From: an uncultured Spartobacteria bacterium
Lineage (GTDB): Bacteria > Verrucomicrobiota > Verrucomicrobiia > Chthoniobacterales > Terrimicrobiaceae
NCBI GenBank assembly: GCA_903915315.1
Contig: CAIWSO010000237.1
Location: 1-9,581 of the forward strand
DNA length: 9,581 nucleotides
Direction: 5' to 3'
In this document: piece after piece, positions 1 to 7,407 of the stretch
Position numbering within the stretch: the stretch's first letter is position 1
Layout: every line of letters starts with the position of its first letter
The notes under the pieces: generated by a model
What the model was told of the DNA's origin: nothing
What the model saw: the letters and a program-made list of their open reading frames with translations, nothing else
Databases searched by the model: none
Made by a program: the position numbers and the translations under genes

Positions 1-144
1 AAGCTCAGCGTCTGAAGGCGATTTGGAAACACCGATCCACGAAGCCTGCCAAGGGGCGGTGGCGGCATGGGCGGGAGAGGAAGCCGATAAAGCAAGCCCG
101 ATTGTGGCAATCGCCACGCCGGCGGTGAGGATGGTTTTTTTCAT
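1..144 (-). CDS. Secreted GH78-type alpha-L-rhamnosidase-like protein, N-terminal 48 residues only (continues past the left edge)
   Basis: An ATG at 144 opens a frame that stays open to base 1, so only the N-terminus is present. It reads MKKTILTAGVAIATIGLALS and then a stretch ending in AHA, a typical Sec signal peptide with likely cleavage near residue 27. The mature part starts with APWQASWIGVSKSPSDAEL. A Trp-x-Ala-x-Trp-Ile opening soon after the signal peptide is, from family knowledge, how many secreted GH78 alpha-L-rhamnosidase-like proteins begin, ahead of a jelly-roll accessory domain. The start lies 3 bases beyond the stop of the GH106-like gene, so the two are almost certainly cotranscribed and probably translationally coupled. 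The role would be removal of terminal alpha-L-rhamnose outside the cytoplasm. The catalytic domain is not in the window, so the family call rests on the N-terminal signature and on the related fragment at 9328-9581. Confidence 0.72.
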   Translation of the reverse strand, partial: MKKTILTAGVAIATIGLALSASSPAHAATAPWQASWIGVSKSPSDAEL

Positions 145-147
145 GGA

Positions 148-3100
148 TTATTTTGTGGTGGAAATCGTCACCGGGCCGAGCAGGCCGGATGGCAGCAGCG
201 GTGCATCGGCGTTGAAGTGGTTGTAGGTGCAGTAGGTGTAGCGTCCGGTTTTGATTTTTTGGCCACCGAGGAATCCCGGGGGCGCTTGGACTTCGCGGGC
301 GTTCGCGTCGGCGGGTTGTTTGTCGCCGATCATCCGGTTCGGCCAGCTGTTGGCCACTTCGATTTCGAGTTGGTTTTCTCCAACCTTAAGGGCGTCGCCG
401 ACCTCGACTCGCCACGGGGCGCACCAGACCACGCCGAGGTCTTTGCCGTTGAGCTTCACACGCGCCATGTCGTGGACGATGCCGAGGTTCAGGTAAGTCT
501 TGCCTTTGGGCAGTTCGGCTACCGGAAAGGTGTTTCGATAGGTCGCGATGCCGGAGTAATATTTGATGCCGCTCTCCGGGCGCTTCGTCCAATCCTGCAA
601 TGTGTCGAAGGTGATCTTCTCGGGTCCGCCCCATTTCGGGTCGAAGGAGACATCCCACGCTCCCGAGATTTCTTGAACGGGCTTGGTTTCGGCGAAGTTT
701 TTGCCATTGGACAACGCGGGCGCTTGGCCCTTGCCGCCAAAGACGACGAAGAAACTTTGGAACGCGTCGAACTCCATTGGGACAGTGGTTGTGCCGTCCT
801 TGCGCTCGAATTGCGGCAGCGCGCGGCGCTCGCCGGTGACGGGATCCCAAAGCTCGGGGGTTCCTTCGGAAACGCGGAAGCGGCAGTCGGCCTTGATCGG
901 CGCGCCGGTGCGGTTCGAGACGAAATAGATGTCGCGGTCGGCCGTGCGGCGGTGGCCGTAGCGCACGGGCCCGGTGGAGGTGAAATCCTCGGGCACGCCC
1001 ATGGTTTTCAAGATTGCCGCCGTGAGGTCGTAGTCAGGGTAAAGCGGCGGCATTGTTTCCTGCGGTCTGGCAAGTCTCCACGGCGCCATCGCATAGGCAC
1101 CAAGGGACTGCGCGGGTTTCCAGTCGGACGGAGATGTGGCGGATTGCTCCCAGTCCTCGGGAGCGGTCAATCCGGCGGACCATTTGGCATCCGAGTTCAC
1201 CACGGTTTTGGTGCCGTCCTTGTAGAAGACCTCAAATGCCCCAATCCATCCTGCAGGGGATGCGGCGGGGCCGGCATTATTGACCGCCACGGAAATCACA
1301 TTCGCGCCGGGACGCAGGAACGACGCGATCGATGATTTCACGGGAACTTTAAAGTCTTTGCCTTCGCTGACCTTCTTTCCGTTGATCCAAAGTGTGAATT
1401 CGTTGTCGGCGCTCAACGAGGCGGTGGCGGATTCCACGGTCTTTGCGGCATCCACTTCCATTGTGCGCTGGAAGTATCTCAAGCCAGCCGGCGCGCTGTT
1501 GGCGGGATTGCCTTCGGGATACCAAATCCACTGGCTCGCCATGAGGGCGTCGCTGGATTTTGGCTGGGCCGACGATGCAGGCGAGAGCGGCCCGCCCCAG
1601 TGGATCGTGCCTCGGCCGAAGCTGCGCTTGGTCGGCTCGGCGGGGGCATCGAGGCTTCCCCAAAGTTCCTTGGCGAGGTTTTGCACTTTTTCGTCACAGG
1701 CGGGATAGCCCGAGAGGCTGGGCGATTTGAGCGGCGGGTTGCCGACGATCGTGGCGCCGGCTTTCACGAGGTCGCGAATTTTTTCGAGCAGGGCCGGGGT
1801 CATCGTCTGCACCTGGGGCAGCACCATCACGCGGTAGGAGGTGCCGCCGGGGAAGGCGATCAAGCCGCCCTTCACTTCGGCGCGCTCCATGAGCATTCGC
1901 GGCGAGCATCCATCGAAGCCGTAGCCTTTTTTATCCGCGAGCCGACCAGTGCCTTCGAGCGCACTCGACGGCGGCAGGAAAATGTGCGGTGCGCCCTCGG
2001 GCGTGAGGTAGAGCACATCCGAGACGGCGGTGCCTTGCTGGAGAATCTCGGAACAGCGGGCAATAAAGCGGTGGAATGCGCCGACCATCGGCCACCAGGT
2101 TTGGTTGCGGTGCCAGTGAACGCCGTGTGGCCCGAGGGTGAAGCCGGGCTTGTAGTCCTGGCTCAGCGGTTGATGCGTGTAGGTGTGGAAAAAAATCCGG
2201 TTGATGCCAGCGGCAAAAGCCCAGTTGCCTTGGTTCTTGAGCGCCCAAGGATCGCATTCCAATCCGCCGGCAGCGGTGAATGACTCGGCCGCAACGACAG
2301 GCCTTCCCATGACATGGGCGATCGAGGCCGCCTCGAAAACGCTGTAGGCTGAATCGAGGAAGTTATGCCAGAACTCTCCCATCGGGATATCCGCCACCGC
2401 ACCGAGATCGAGATCGCCGGCCGGGTTCATGTCGTAGGGCTCGATGGAAAGTTCGAACCCGTGCTTGTGGGCATACTGCTTCACGCGCTGCGCGTGGTTT
2501 TCGAGCACCAAATCCTGCGCGGTCAGGCGCATATCCCAAAGGAAACGCTCGGATTTCTCCAAGCCCTCCACCGCCCTGCCTGTGTAGGTCAGTAGGAACG
2601 GCTTGGCATCGTAGCCGCGCCGTTTTTTAAACTCCTCGAGGAACTCAGGCGTCCAGTTCTGCGCGCCGGATTCCCAGCTGTCCATGTGGAGATTGGTCAG
2701 CCCATGTTCCTTCGCGCGCGGCCCGATTTTTTTCAGGAGAACATCGACGAATTTCGACAAATGGAAATCGATCGCCTTGGCATCGAATTTGTCCGACTCG
2801 CACCCGACCGCTGGAGCCGGGGCGGGCCTCGTTCCCGCGCCGTTGATGCGGCGGCCCATGCGCACCACCGTCCAATTTCCGGCAGGCACTTGCCATTCGA
2901 GGGTGCCATCGGGTTTCAGGTTTTTCGTAAGGTCGATGATTTTGTCGGGCGCGATGACTCCTCCGGCCGGCTCAGTGTAATGCGCAGCGGTCGGCAGGTA
3001 GGTTTTCACATGCTTGAAGGAGGTATACGGTTCGCGCTTATAAAGCGCCTTCTCGTCGATGTCCGCAATCACCGGCGGGGTGCTTGGAAAAGCATACACC

Positions 3101-3606
3101 GCGAAATCCTCGTAAAACGGATCACGCATCGTGAGAAATGGTTCCTTACGCTGGTCGGGCACCGGCAGTTTCTGGGACACGGCCTGCGGGCCTTGGAAAT
3201 CCACCGAGCTGAATACCAGATGCTGCATCGCATTCTCGGGCTTGATCCAAGGCCCACCGCTGCCGCACCAACCCGGCCCGATGCCGAGCTTCACATCCAT
3301 CCCGAGGCGCTCCGCGTCGCGCACGGCTTGCACAAAAGCGTTTTGCCACGGCTCACTCATCCACTGGACGGGCCCCTTCGGAACGCCATTATCGACTTCC
3401 AGAAAGAGCACCTCGTTGAGGCCGACATCTTTCATGTTCTCCAACTCCGCCGTCATTTGGCTGGAGTTCAAATTGCCGTCATTGAAATACCAATAAACGC
3501 CCGGCTTCGCGGAAGGCGGCGGGTTTTCGAAGAGTTGCTCGAGCGTTTCCCCGGCGTGGAGTGAGCCTGTGAGCGCGATGGCGAGGAGGAGTGTGGTTTT
3601 TTTCAT
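148..3606 (-). CDS. Secreted GH106-like alpha-L-rhamnosidase, multidomain, 1152 aa
   Basis: Residues 1-18 form a Sec signal peptide (MKKTTLLLAIALTGSLHA). The mature protein begins with a proline-rich segment and PGVYWYFNDGN, followed by a (beta/alpha)8-type region typical of GH106 rhamnosidases. Conserved-looking blocks with acidic residues are HMDSWESG (E312), SIEPYDMNPAGD (E389) and AAESFTAAGG (E441). Catalytic glutamates are probably among these, but I cannot assign them without an alignment. Residues about 530-660 resemble a glutamine-amidotransferase-like beta/alpha domain. A second jelly-roll-like module (about 676-850, WIWYPEGNP near its start, LWINGKKV inside) appears inserted before the LTAAILKTMGVPEDF segment. 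Residues about 980-1130 form a C-terminal galactose-binding-like sandwich (YRNTFPV, VKLNGKDLGVVWCAPW). Expected activity is hydrolysis of terminal alpha-L-rhamnosides in the periplasm or outside the cell. It lies 111 bases after the ThuA-like gene and 3 bases before the GH78-type gene. A different substrate within this clan cannot be excluded. Confidence 0.85.
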   Translation of the reverse strand: MKKTTLLLAIALTGSLHAGETLEQLFENPPPSAKPGVYWYFNDGNLNSSQMTAELENMKDVGLNEVLFLEVDNGVPKGPVQWMSEPWQNAFVQAVRDAERLGMDVKLGIGPGWCGSGGPWIKPENAMQHLVFSSVDFQGPQAVSQKLPVPDQRKEPFLTMRDPFYEDFAVYAFPSTPPVIADIDEKALYKREPYTSFKHVKTYLPTAAHYTEPAGGVIAPDKIIDLTKNLKPDGTLEWQVPAGNWTVVRMGRRINGAGTRPAPAPAVGCESDKFDAKAIDFHLSKFVDVLLKKIGPRAKEHGLTNLHMDSWESGAQNWTPEFLEEFKKRRGYDAKPFLLTYTGRAVEGLEKSERFLWDMRLTAQDLVLENHAQRVKQYAHKHGFELSIEPYDMNPAGDLDLGAVADIPMGEFWHNFLDSAYSVFEAASIAHVMGRPVVAAESFTAAGGLECDPWALKNQGNWAFAAGINRIFFHTYTHQPLSQDYKPGFTLGPHGVHWHRNQTWWPMVGAFHRFIARCSEILQQGTAVSDVLYLTPEGAPHIFLPPSSALEGTGRLADKKGYGFDGCSPRMLMERAEVKGGLIAFPGGTSYRVMVLPQVQTMTPALLEKIRDLVKAGATIVGNPPLKSPSLSGYPACDEKVQNLAKELWGSLDAPAEPTKRSFGRGTIHWGGPLSPASSAQPKSSDALMASQWIWYPEGNPANSAPAGLRYFQRTMEVDAAKTVESATASLSADNEFTLWINGKKVSEGKDFKVPVKSSIASFLRPGANVISVAVNNAGPAASPAGWIGAFEVFYKDGTKTVVNSDAKWSAGLTAPEDWEQSATSPSDWKPAQSLGAYAMAPWRLARPQETMPPLYPDYDLTAAILKTMGVPEDFTSTGPVRYGHRRTADRDIYFVSNRTGAPIKADCRFRVSEGTPELWDPVTGERRALPQFERKDGTTTVPMEFDAFQSFFVVFGGKGQAPALSNGKNFAETKPVQEISGAWDVSFDPKWGGPEKITFDTLQDWTKRPESGIKYYSGIATYRNTFPVAELPKGKTYLNLGIVHDMARVKLNGKDLGVVWCAPWRVEVGDALKVGENQLEIEVANSWPNRMIGDKQPADANAREVQAPPGFLGGQKIKTGRYTYCTYNHFNADAPLLPSGLLGPVTISTTK

Positions 3607-3717
3607 GGGTTGATGAGTTTGGTTGGTCCCTGTTTGTTATATGGCCCCTTCTTCGCGGGTTCCGGTCTCTGTTTCGCCGGGCTGTTTTGATCACGCTGAA
3701 ATCCTGCGGAGGACGAT

Positions 3718-4539
3718 TTATTTGCGGAGGTCTGGACGGTTGAGCGCCCACTTGACGCCGTTGGCGACCAGATCCAAGTAGCGGTCGTCCGAGACCGTTT
3801 CGTTGAAATGACCGAGCGAGGTCGACCAGACACGAACCTTTTCGGGACCGTATTCATGCACCCAGACGATGGGGTGGTCGTCGATGGTTTCGGTGCCGCC
3901 CCTGTTGATCTTCTGGCTGCCGCGGGCGAGAACCGAGGTGCCAGGCATGACCTGAACGACATGGTAGAGTTCCTCATTGCCGGTGGTCCAATCCGAGAGC
4001 CCCGCATTGGCCGGGTGGTTGGCATCGGTGTAGCGTATGGAAAGCGGCGCATTCGGACCATGGCTAAAACTTTGCAAGCCGAGATACTCGAACCATGCGG
4101 CGTTGTCCGACCCTGGGGCGACGGGTTTCTGGAAATCGCCGAATCGGTAGCTGTGCATGGCGCAGTGCAGGTTGATGCCGGGGATGCCCATGCGGTGGGG
4201 CGTGATGACGCGGTTGATCGCAGCGGGGTCGCCGATGCCCGCGGCGCACTCGTCGTGGATGACGAGATCGTAGCCTTTGGCATATTCGGGATTTTCTTGG
4301 GAGGGCAAGGGAGGCTTCACCGAGGTGTCGGCCGAGTGCATCTGCGTGACCTCGATGTGGAGCCGTTTTTCGAGGCCGTTTTTGAGGATGTCCTTTTGGG
4401 CCGCGTAGTCATGGCAACAACCGCCGGTGATCAAGAGGACTTTGGCCGGGCTGGAAACAGGAGTTTGTTGGGCTTGAGTTGTTCCAAAGGGCGCTGCAAC
4501 TCCAAGGATAGCGAGCGCGGTGAGTATGTTTTTTTTCAT
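3718..4539 (-). CDS. Secreted ThuA-like domain protein, 273 aa
   Basis: The protein starts with a Sec signal peptide (MKKNILTALAILGVAAP, likely cleavage after TQA, residue 23). The rest is one ThuA-like, class-I-glutamine-amidotransferase-fold domain. Recognisable blocks are VLLITGGCCHDY (34-45), LVIHDEC, INLHCAMHSYR (around 122-131), TGNEELYHV, and the C-terminal GHFNETVSDDRYLDLVANGV (243-262). ThuA was named from trehalose utilisation in rhizobia. Most members are of unknown biochemistry but sit in sugar or glycoside loci of Verrucomicrobiota and Planctomycetota. It lies 24 bases after the oxidoreductase gene. Together with the ThuA half of the fusion at 5905-7407 it makes two ThuA domains in one operon. 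A role in handling oxidised (keto) sugars is inference only. The gene begins ATG followed by eight A residues, and I see no Shine-Dalgarno sequence upstream. Confidence 0.85.
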   Translation of the reverse strand: MKKNILTALAILGVAAPFGTTQAQQTPVSSPAKVLLITGGCCHDYAAQKDILKNGLEKRLHIEVTQMHSADTSVKPPLPSQENPEYAKGYDLVIHDECAAGIGDPAAINRVITPHRMGIPGINLHCAMHSYRFGDFQKPVAPGSDNAAWFEYLGLQSFSHGPNAPLSIRYTDANHPANAGLSDWTTGNEELYHVVQVMPGTSVLARGSQKINRGGTETIDDHPIVWVHEYGPEKVRVWSTSLGHFNETVSDDRYLDLVANGVKWALNRPDLRK

Positions 4540-4563
4540 AGTGTGGGATGGGAGGAGTTCAAT

Positions 4564-5871
4564 TCAGGCCTTTTTATGCCAAGGTTCTCCGGGGAGCGCG
4601 GGGGCCTCGCTCGGCATGACAACCGTGTCGTGTTCAAAATCCAGCGCTGTTGGGCTGAGTTGCAGTGCATAGAAGGGAGACTTTGTATTCACGGTCATGT
4701 CGGTCCAGCGGACCAATTGACCGGTGTAAGCCGAGATGCGCATGCCGATCGAGGCCAAGGTGGCTTCGGTGCCTTCTTTGATGGTGTTGAGTGGCTTGCC
4801 GGCCAGCACCCCTTTGATGAGCTCCACATGCTCTTGGACTCCCGAGATGGGGCTTTCGAGTTTTGGTTCCTCGATGGCCACTTCCTTTCCGGTGAGCTTT
4901 CCACCTCCATTGCATTGGCCCTCGGCGCCACGGAAGAACTCGCCAATGTTCATGTAGGTGCCGTTGATTTGGCGGCACATGCTGTGTATGTGGACGCCGT
5001 CGCCGTAGTCGACATCGCAGCTGAAGAAATCGAACTGGTTGCCGGTGACTCGGCGGATGCGGGAGCCATATCCGAGGAATGCCTGCGGGGTGCGTCCGAT
5101 AAACCAATTGGCGACATCGAGATTGTGGATCAGTTGCTCCGCGACGTGGTCGCCGGAGAGTTCGGTGAAGTTGAGCCAGTTGCGCACCAGATATTCTGCA
5201 TCGCTCCAGTTTGCTTGGCGTTCCTTGATCCATGGCACGCGGTGATTCCATGACACAGTGCCCCCGAGAATCGGACCGATGGCGCCGGCATCGATCTTGG
5301 CCTTGTTTCTGAGGTAGCCGGCGTCATAGCGGCGTTGGGTGCCCACGATGGCCGCGAGGCCTTTTTGCTTGGCGAGTTCACCAGAGGCTAACATTGCACG
5401 GGCACCCACCGGGTCGACAGCGACTGGTTTTTCCACGAAGGAATGTTTCCCTGCCTTGACCATGGCATCGAAGTGCACGGGACGGAAGTTGGGCGGTGTG
5501 GCCATGATAACGAATTCCGCATCCGAAGCGGCGGCCTTTTTATAGGAGTCAAATCCCCAATGGCTGCGGGAGGGATCGACACGGGATTTTTCAGCAGACT
5601 GCTTGGCGCGATCCTCAAAGACATCGCACAGGGCCACAACCTCGACATTATGGCCGAGAATCCTCGCGGCCTCTTGAAAATCCCCCAACGCGGCGAGACC
5701 GCGCTGGCCGCAGCCGACGACCGCGACTTTGAGGGTTTTACCGCTCTGGGGAGATTGTGCTTTGGAGGAGAGAATTCCGAAGGCTCCAATGCCCGCAGCG
5801 GTGTATGCCGTGTCGCGAAGGAATTTTCGGCGGCTGATCGATGTGACTTCAGGTGTTGTTTCGTTGTTCAT
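4564..5871 (-). CDS. Tat-exported Gfo/Idh/MocA-family oxidoreductase, 435 aa
   Basis: Residues 13-18 are a twin-arginine motif, SRRKFL, followed by an Ala/Gly-rich hydrophobic stretch to about residue 38. This predicts export as a folded protein with bound cofactor. The Rossmann fold follows: LKVAVVGCGQRG has the G53-x-G55-x-x-G58 dinucleotide motif. The family hallmark EKPVAVDP has E147, K148 and P149. The HNLDVANW block has H249 and D252, the usual catalytic-region His/Asp of this family. Members oxidise or reduce sugar hydroxyls with NAD(P); exported ones, such as glucose-fructose oxidoreductase, keep the nucleotide tightly bound. It lies 33 bases after the DUF1080-ThuA gene and 24 before the ThuA-like gene. 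With a DUF1080 partner next door, oxidation of a glycoside at C3 is a reasonable inference. Substrate and cofactor cannot be read from the sequence. No ribosome binding site is visible before the ATG. Confidence 0.9.
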   Translation of the reverse strand: MNNETTPEVTSISRRKFLRDTAYTAAGIGAFGILSSKAQSPQSGKTLKVAVVGCGQRGLAALGDFQEAARILGHNVEVVALCDVFEDRAKQSAEKSRVDPSRSHWGFDSYKKAAASDAEFVIMATPPNFRPVHFDAMVKAGKHSFVEKPVAVDPVGARAMLASGELAKQKGLAAIVGTQRRYDAGYLRNKAKIDAGAIGPILGGTVSWNHRVPWIKERQANWSDAEYLVRNWLNFTELSGDHVAEQLIHNLDVANWFIGRTPQAFLGYGSRIRRVTGNQFDFFSCDVDYGDGVHIHSMCRQINGTYMNIGEFFRGAEGQCNGGGKLTGKEVAIEEPKLESPISGVQEHVELIKGVLAGKPLNTIKEGTEATLASIGMRISAYTGQLVRWTDMTVNTKSPFYALQLSPTALDFEHDTVVMPSEAPALPGEPWHKKA

Positions 5872-5904
5872 AAGGTTGTTTGAGATGTTGGTTATTCCAA
5901 AAGG

Positions 5905-7407
5905 TCAGCGGTTTTCTTTTTGATCTTGGTTCAGGTTCATATCCGTCGTCGTGGGGGTGCGTGAGGTGATGCCTTCCGCCGGGATGGGGGCCTTGGCAGA
6001 CCAGCAAAGCGCGTTGAGGACGAGTTTTCGGAAATCGTCCTGCTGCCAGTTCTCGTGGAAATGGCCGCCAGTGAAGCCAAAGCCGCGTCCCCCATTGGGC
6101 CGTTCATACGCCCAGGCCATGATCTGTGGCTCCCCGGCCTCAACGGCGGCTTGGACGGTGGGATTCGTGCCCCGACTGCCTTTTCGATTCAGTGTTTCGA
6201 CCGGAGGTTTGGCGCTGAGAATGGCGGTGGTGTTCTCGAATTTCGGGCGGAAGCGCATGTGGTAATACCACTCGTCATGGACCTCGAATGGCTTCACGCC
6301 GCTGCTGATCGGATGGTTCGGAAGCGGCTCCAGCACCGGCGTCCAAGTCGGGTTCACCGACCATCCGTCCTCGAAATACCCGCCGATCCAATCGAGGAAC
6401 TGGCTGCCGAGTTCGGATTTTTCGACTTCCACGCCGAAGTGAAGGCAGGCGACGCCAACGCCCTGATCGACGAGGGCCTGGATTTTATCCTGGTGGTCCT
6501 TGGCGAGGTGCCCGCGGTATCCATCGCAATACATCACCAAGGAGTCGGGCTTGTCGTAGCCCGCCCAAGGTTGTGGCCACTGGGCGTCGGTGGTGACCTG
6601 GGCGGTGACATCGCCACCGCTTTCATTGAGGCAGCGCGCGAGCAAGAGGCACCCGGCCTTGTGCTCATGCTGGCCAGGCCCGTGGCTCTGGCGGCCGGCG
6701 AGAAACAGGATTTTCTTTTTGTCGCCAGGCTGGAGCTCGCGGAGGCGGATGTTGCGGAAGCGCACTTCCATGGGAGCGCCTTCATGGAGTTGGAGGGCGA
6801 TCAAACCGGCTTGGGGGGCATCCGGGCCGCTCATCGTGTAGTCGCATGTCATCACGCCATTGATGAATTGGATGACTTGGTTTCCCGAGGCGATGATGCG
6901 GTAGGTGTTCCAACCTTCCTTGAGATGGCTGAGGATCTCAGCGGGGTCACCGACAGAGGCCACCACAGCGCGATCCTTGATGGAATCGCCCACAACGACC
7001 TTTTCTCCACGGGCGGCGATCACCCCCTTGCCCGCAAAATAAGCAGCCCCGGTCCATTTGTTGTCGGCCGAGATGTCCGCCTGCGGGCCTGTCACGCTGA
7101 AGGGCTGGCCCTCCTCCAGCTTGCTTCGAAACTGGATGCCGCTGTTGTTGCCTTTGATCAAAAATTCGGCGGTCAGCTCGAAGTCGGAAGGCTTGCCGTC
7201 CTGCCAGATCAAGTAGGTGTTTTGGGTGAGCGGCTTTTCAGCAGTCGATCTACCGATGATGACTCCATCCTCGACAGACCAAAAGTTCGAGTCACCACTC
7301 CAGCCTGCGAGGGATTTTCCATCAAAGATTGATTTGGGTGCTTCGGATCGTGTGGTGGCGGTGAGCATCAGGAGGGCCAAGAGGGCGGGAAGGATGGAAT
7401 CTTTCAC
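5905..7407 (-). CDS. Secreted DUF1080 (3-keto-disaccharide hydrolase family) - ThuA fusion protein, 500 aa
   Basis: I choose the GTG at 7407. It overlaps the TGA of the upstream epimerase gene as GTGA, and it gives a clean signal peptide (MKDSILPALLALLMLTA, likely cleavage after SEA, residue 23). An in-frame ATG at 7428 would add seven residues with two acidic ones ahead of it and a 25-base overlap. Domain 1 (about 25-227) is DUF1080, a concanavalin-like beta sandwich, with SIFDGKSLAGWSG, NNSGIQFRS, GWNTYRIIASGNQVIQFING and RFRNIRLREL. Domain 2 (about 230-472) is ThuA-like, with KKILFLAGRQSHG, CLHFGVEV, EVHDEWYYHMRF and GGHFHENW (H449, H451, E452). From family knowledge, DUF1080 proteins include hydrolases of 3-keto-glycosides, matching the adjacent oxidoreductase. 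The role of the fused ThuA half is unknown. The last 25 or so residues (Thr/Asn/Gln-rich) look like a disordered tail. Confidence 0.87.
   Translation of the reverse strand: MKDSILPALLALLMLTATTRSEAPKSIFDGKSLAGWSGDSNFWSVEDGVIIGRSTAEKPLTQNTYLIWQDGKPSDFELTAEFLIKGNNSGIQFRSKLEEGQPFSVTGPQADISADNKWTGAAYFAGKGVIAARGEKVVVGDSIKDRAVVASVGDPAEILSHLKEGWNTYRIIASGNQVIQFINGVMTCDYTMSGPDAPQAGLIALQLHEGAPMEVRFRNIRLRELQPGDKKKILFLAGRQSHGPGQHEHKAGCLLLARCLNESGGDVTAQVTTDAQWPQPWAGYDKPDSLVMYCDGYRGHLAKDHQDKIQALVDQGVGVACLHFGVEVEKSELGSQFLDWIGGYFEDGWSVNPTWTPVLEPLPNHPISSGVKPFEVHDEWYYHMRFRPKFENTTAILSAKPPVETLNRKGSRGTNPTVQAAVEAGEPQIMAWAYERPNGGRGFGFTGGHFHENWQQDDFRKLVLNALCWSAKAPIPAEGITSRTPTTTDMNLNQDQKENR

Noticed and set aside
217..1335. 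Plus-strand open frame of 372 codons opposite the GH106-like C-terminus
   Set aside because: It is the antisense of a recognised gene, has no family signature, and has no start signal.
2686..3564. Plus-strand open frame of 292 codons opposite the GH106-like catalytic region
   Set aside because: It has His/Arg-rich composition typical of an antisense frame and lies opposite conserved catalytic blocks.
3699..3712. Small hairpin ATCCTGCGGAGGAC just after the ThuA-like gene, possible terminator
   Set aside because: The stem is only 4-5 bases with no T-run, so it is too weak to call a terminator. The 111-base gap otherwise shows nothing I can name.
3603..4283. Minus-strand frame of 226 codons in another phase within the ThuA-like gene
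   Set aside because: Its Ser/Thr/Pro/Arg-rich translation is a frameshifted shadow of the ThuA-like gene, and the true frame has a signal peptide and family motifs.
3808..5253. Long plus-strand open frame (481 codons) opposite the ThuA-like and oxidoreductase genes
   Set aside because: It spans the antisense of two well-recognised genes and their spacer, and its translation shows no recognisable motif. Long antisense frames are expected in GC-rich coding DNA.
6055..7332. Plus-strand open frame of 425 codons opposite the DUF1080-ThuA gene
   Set aside because: It is the antisense of a clearly conserved two-domain protein, with low-complexity Ala/Gly/Val/Asp-rich translation and no motifs.
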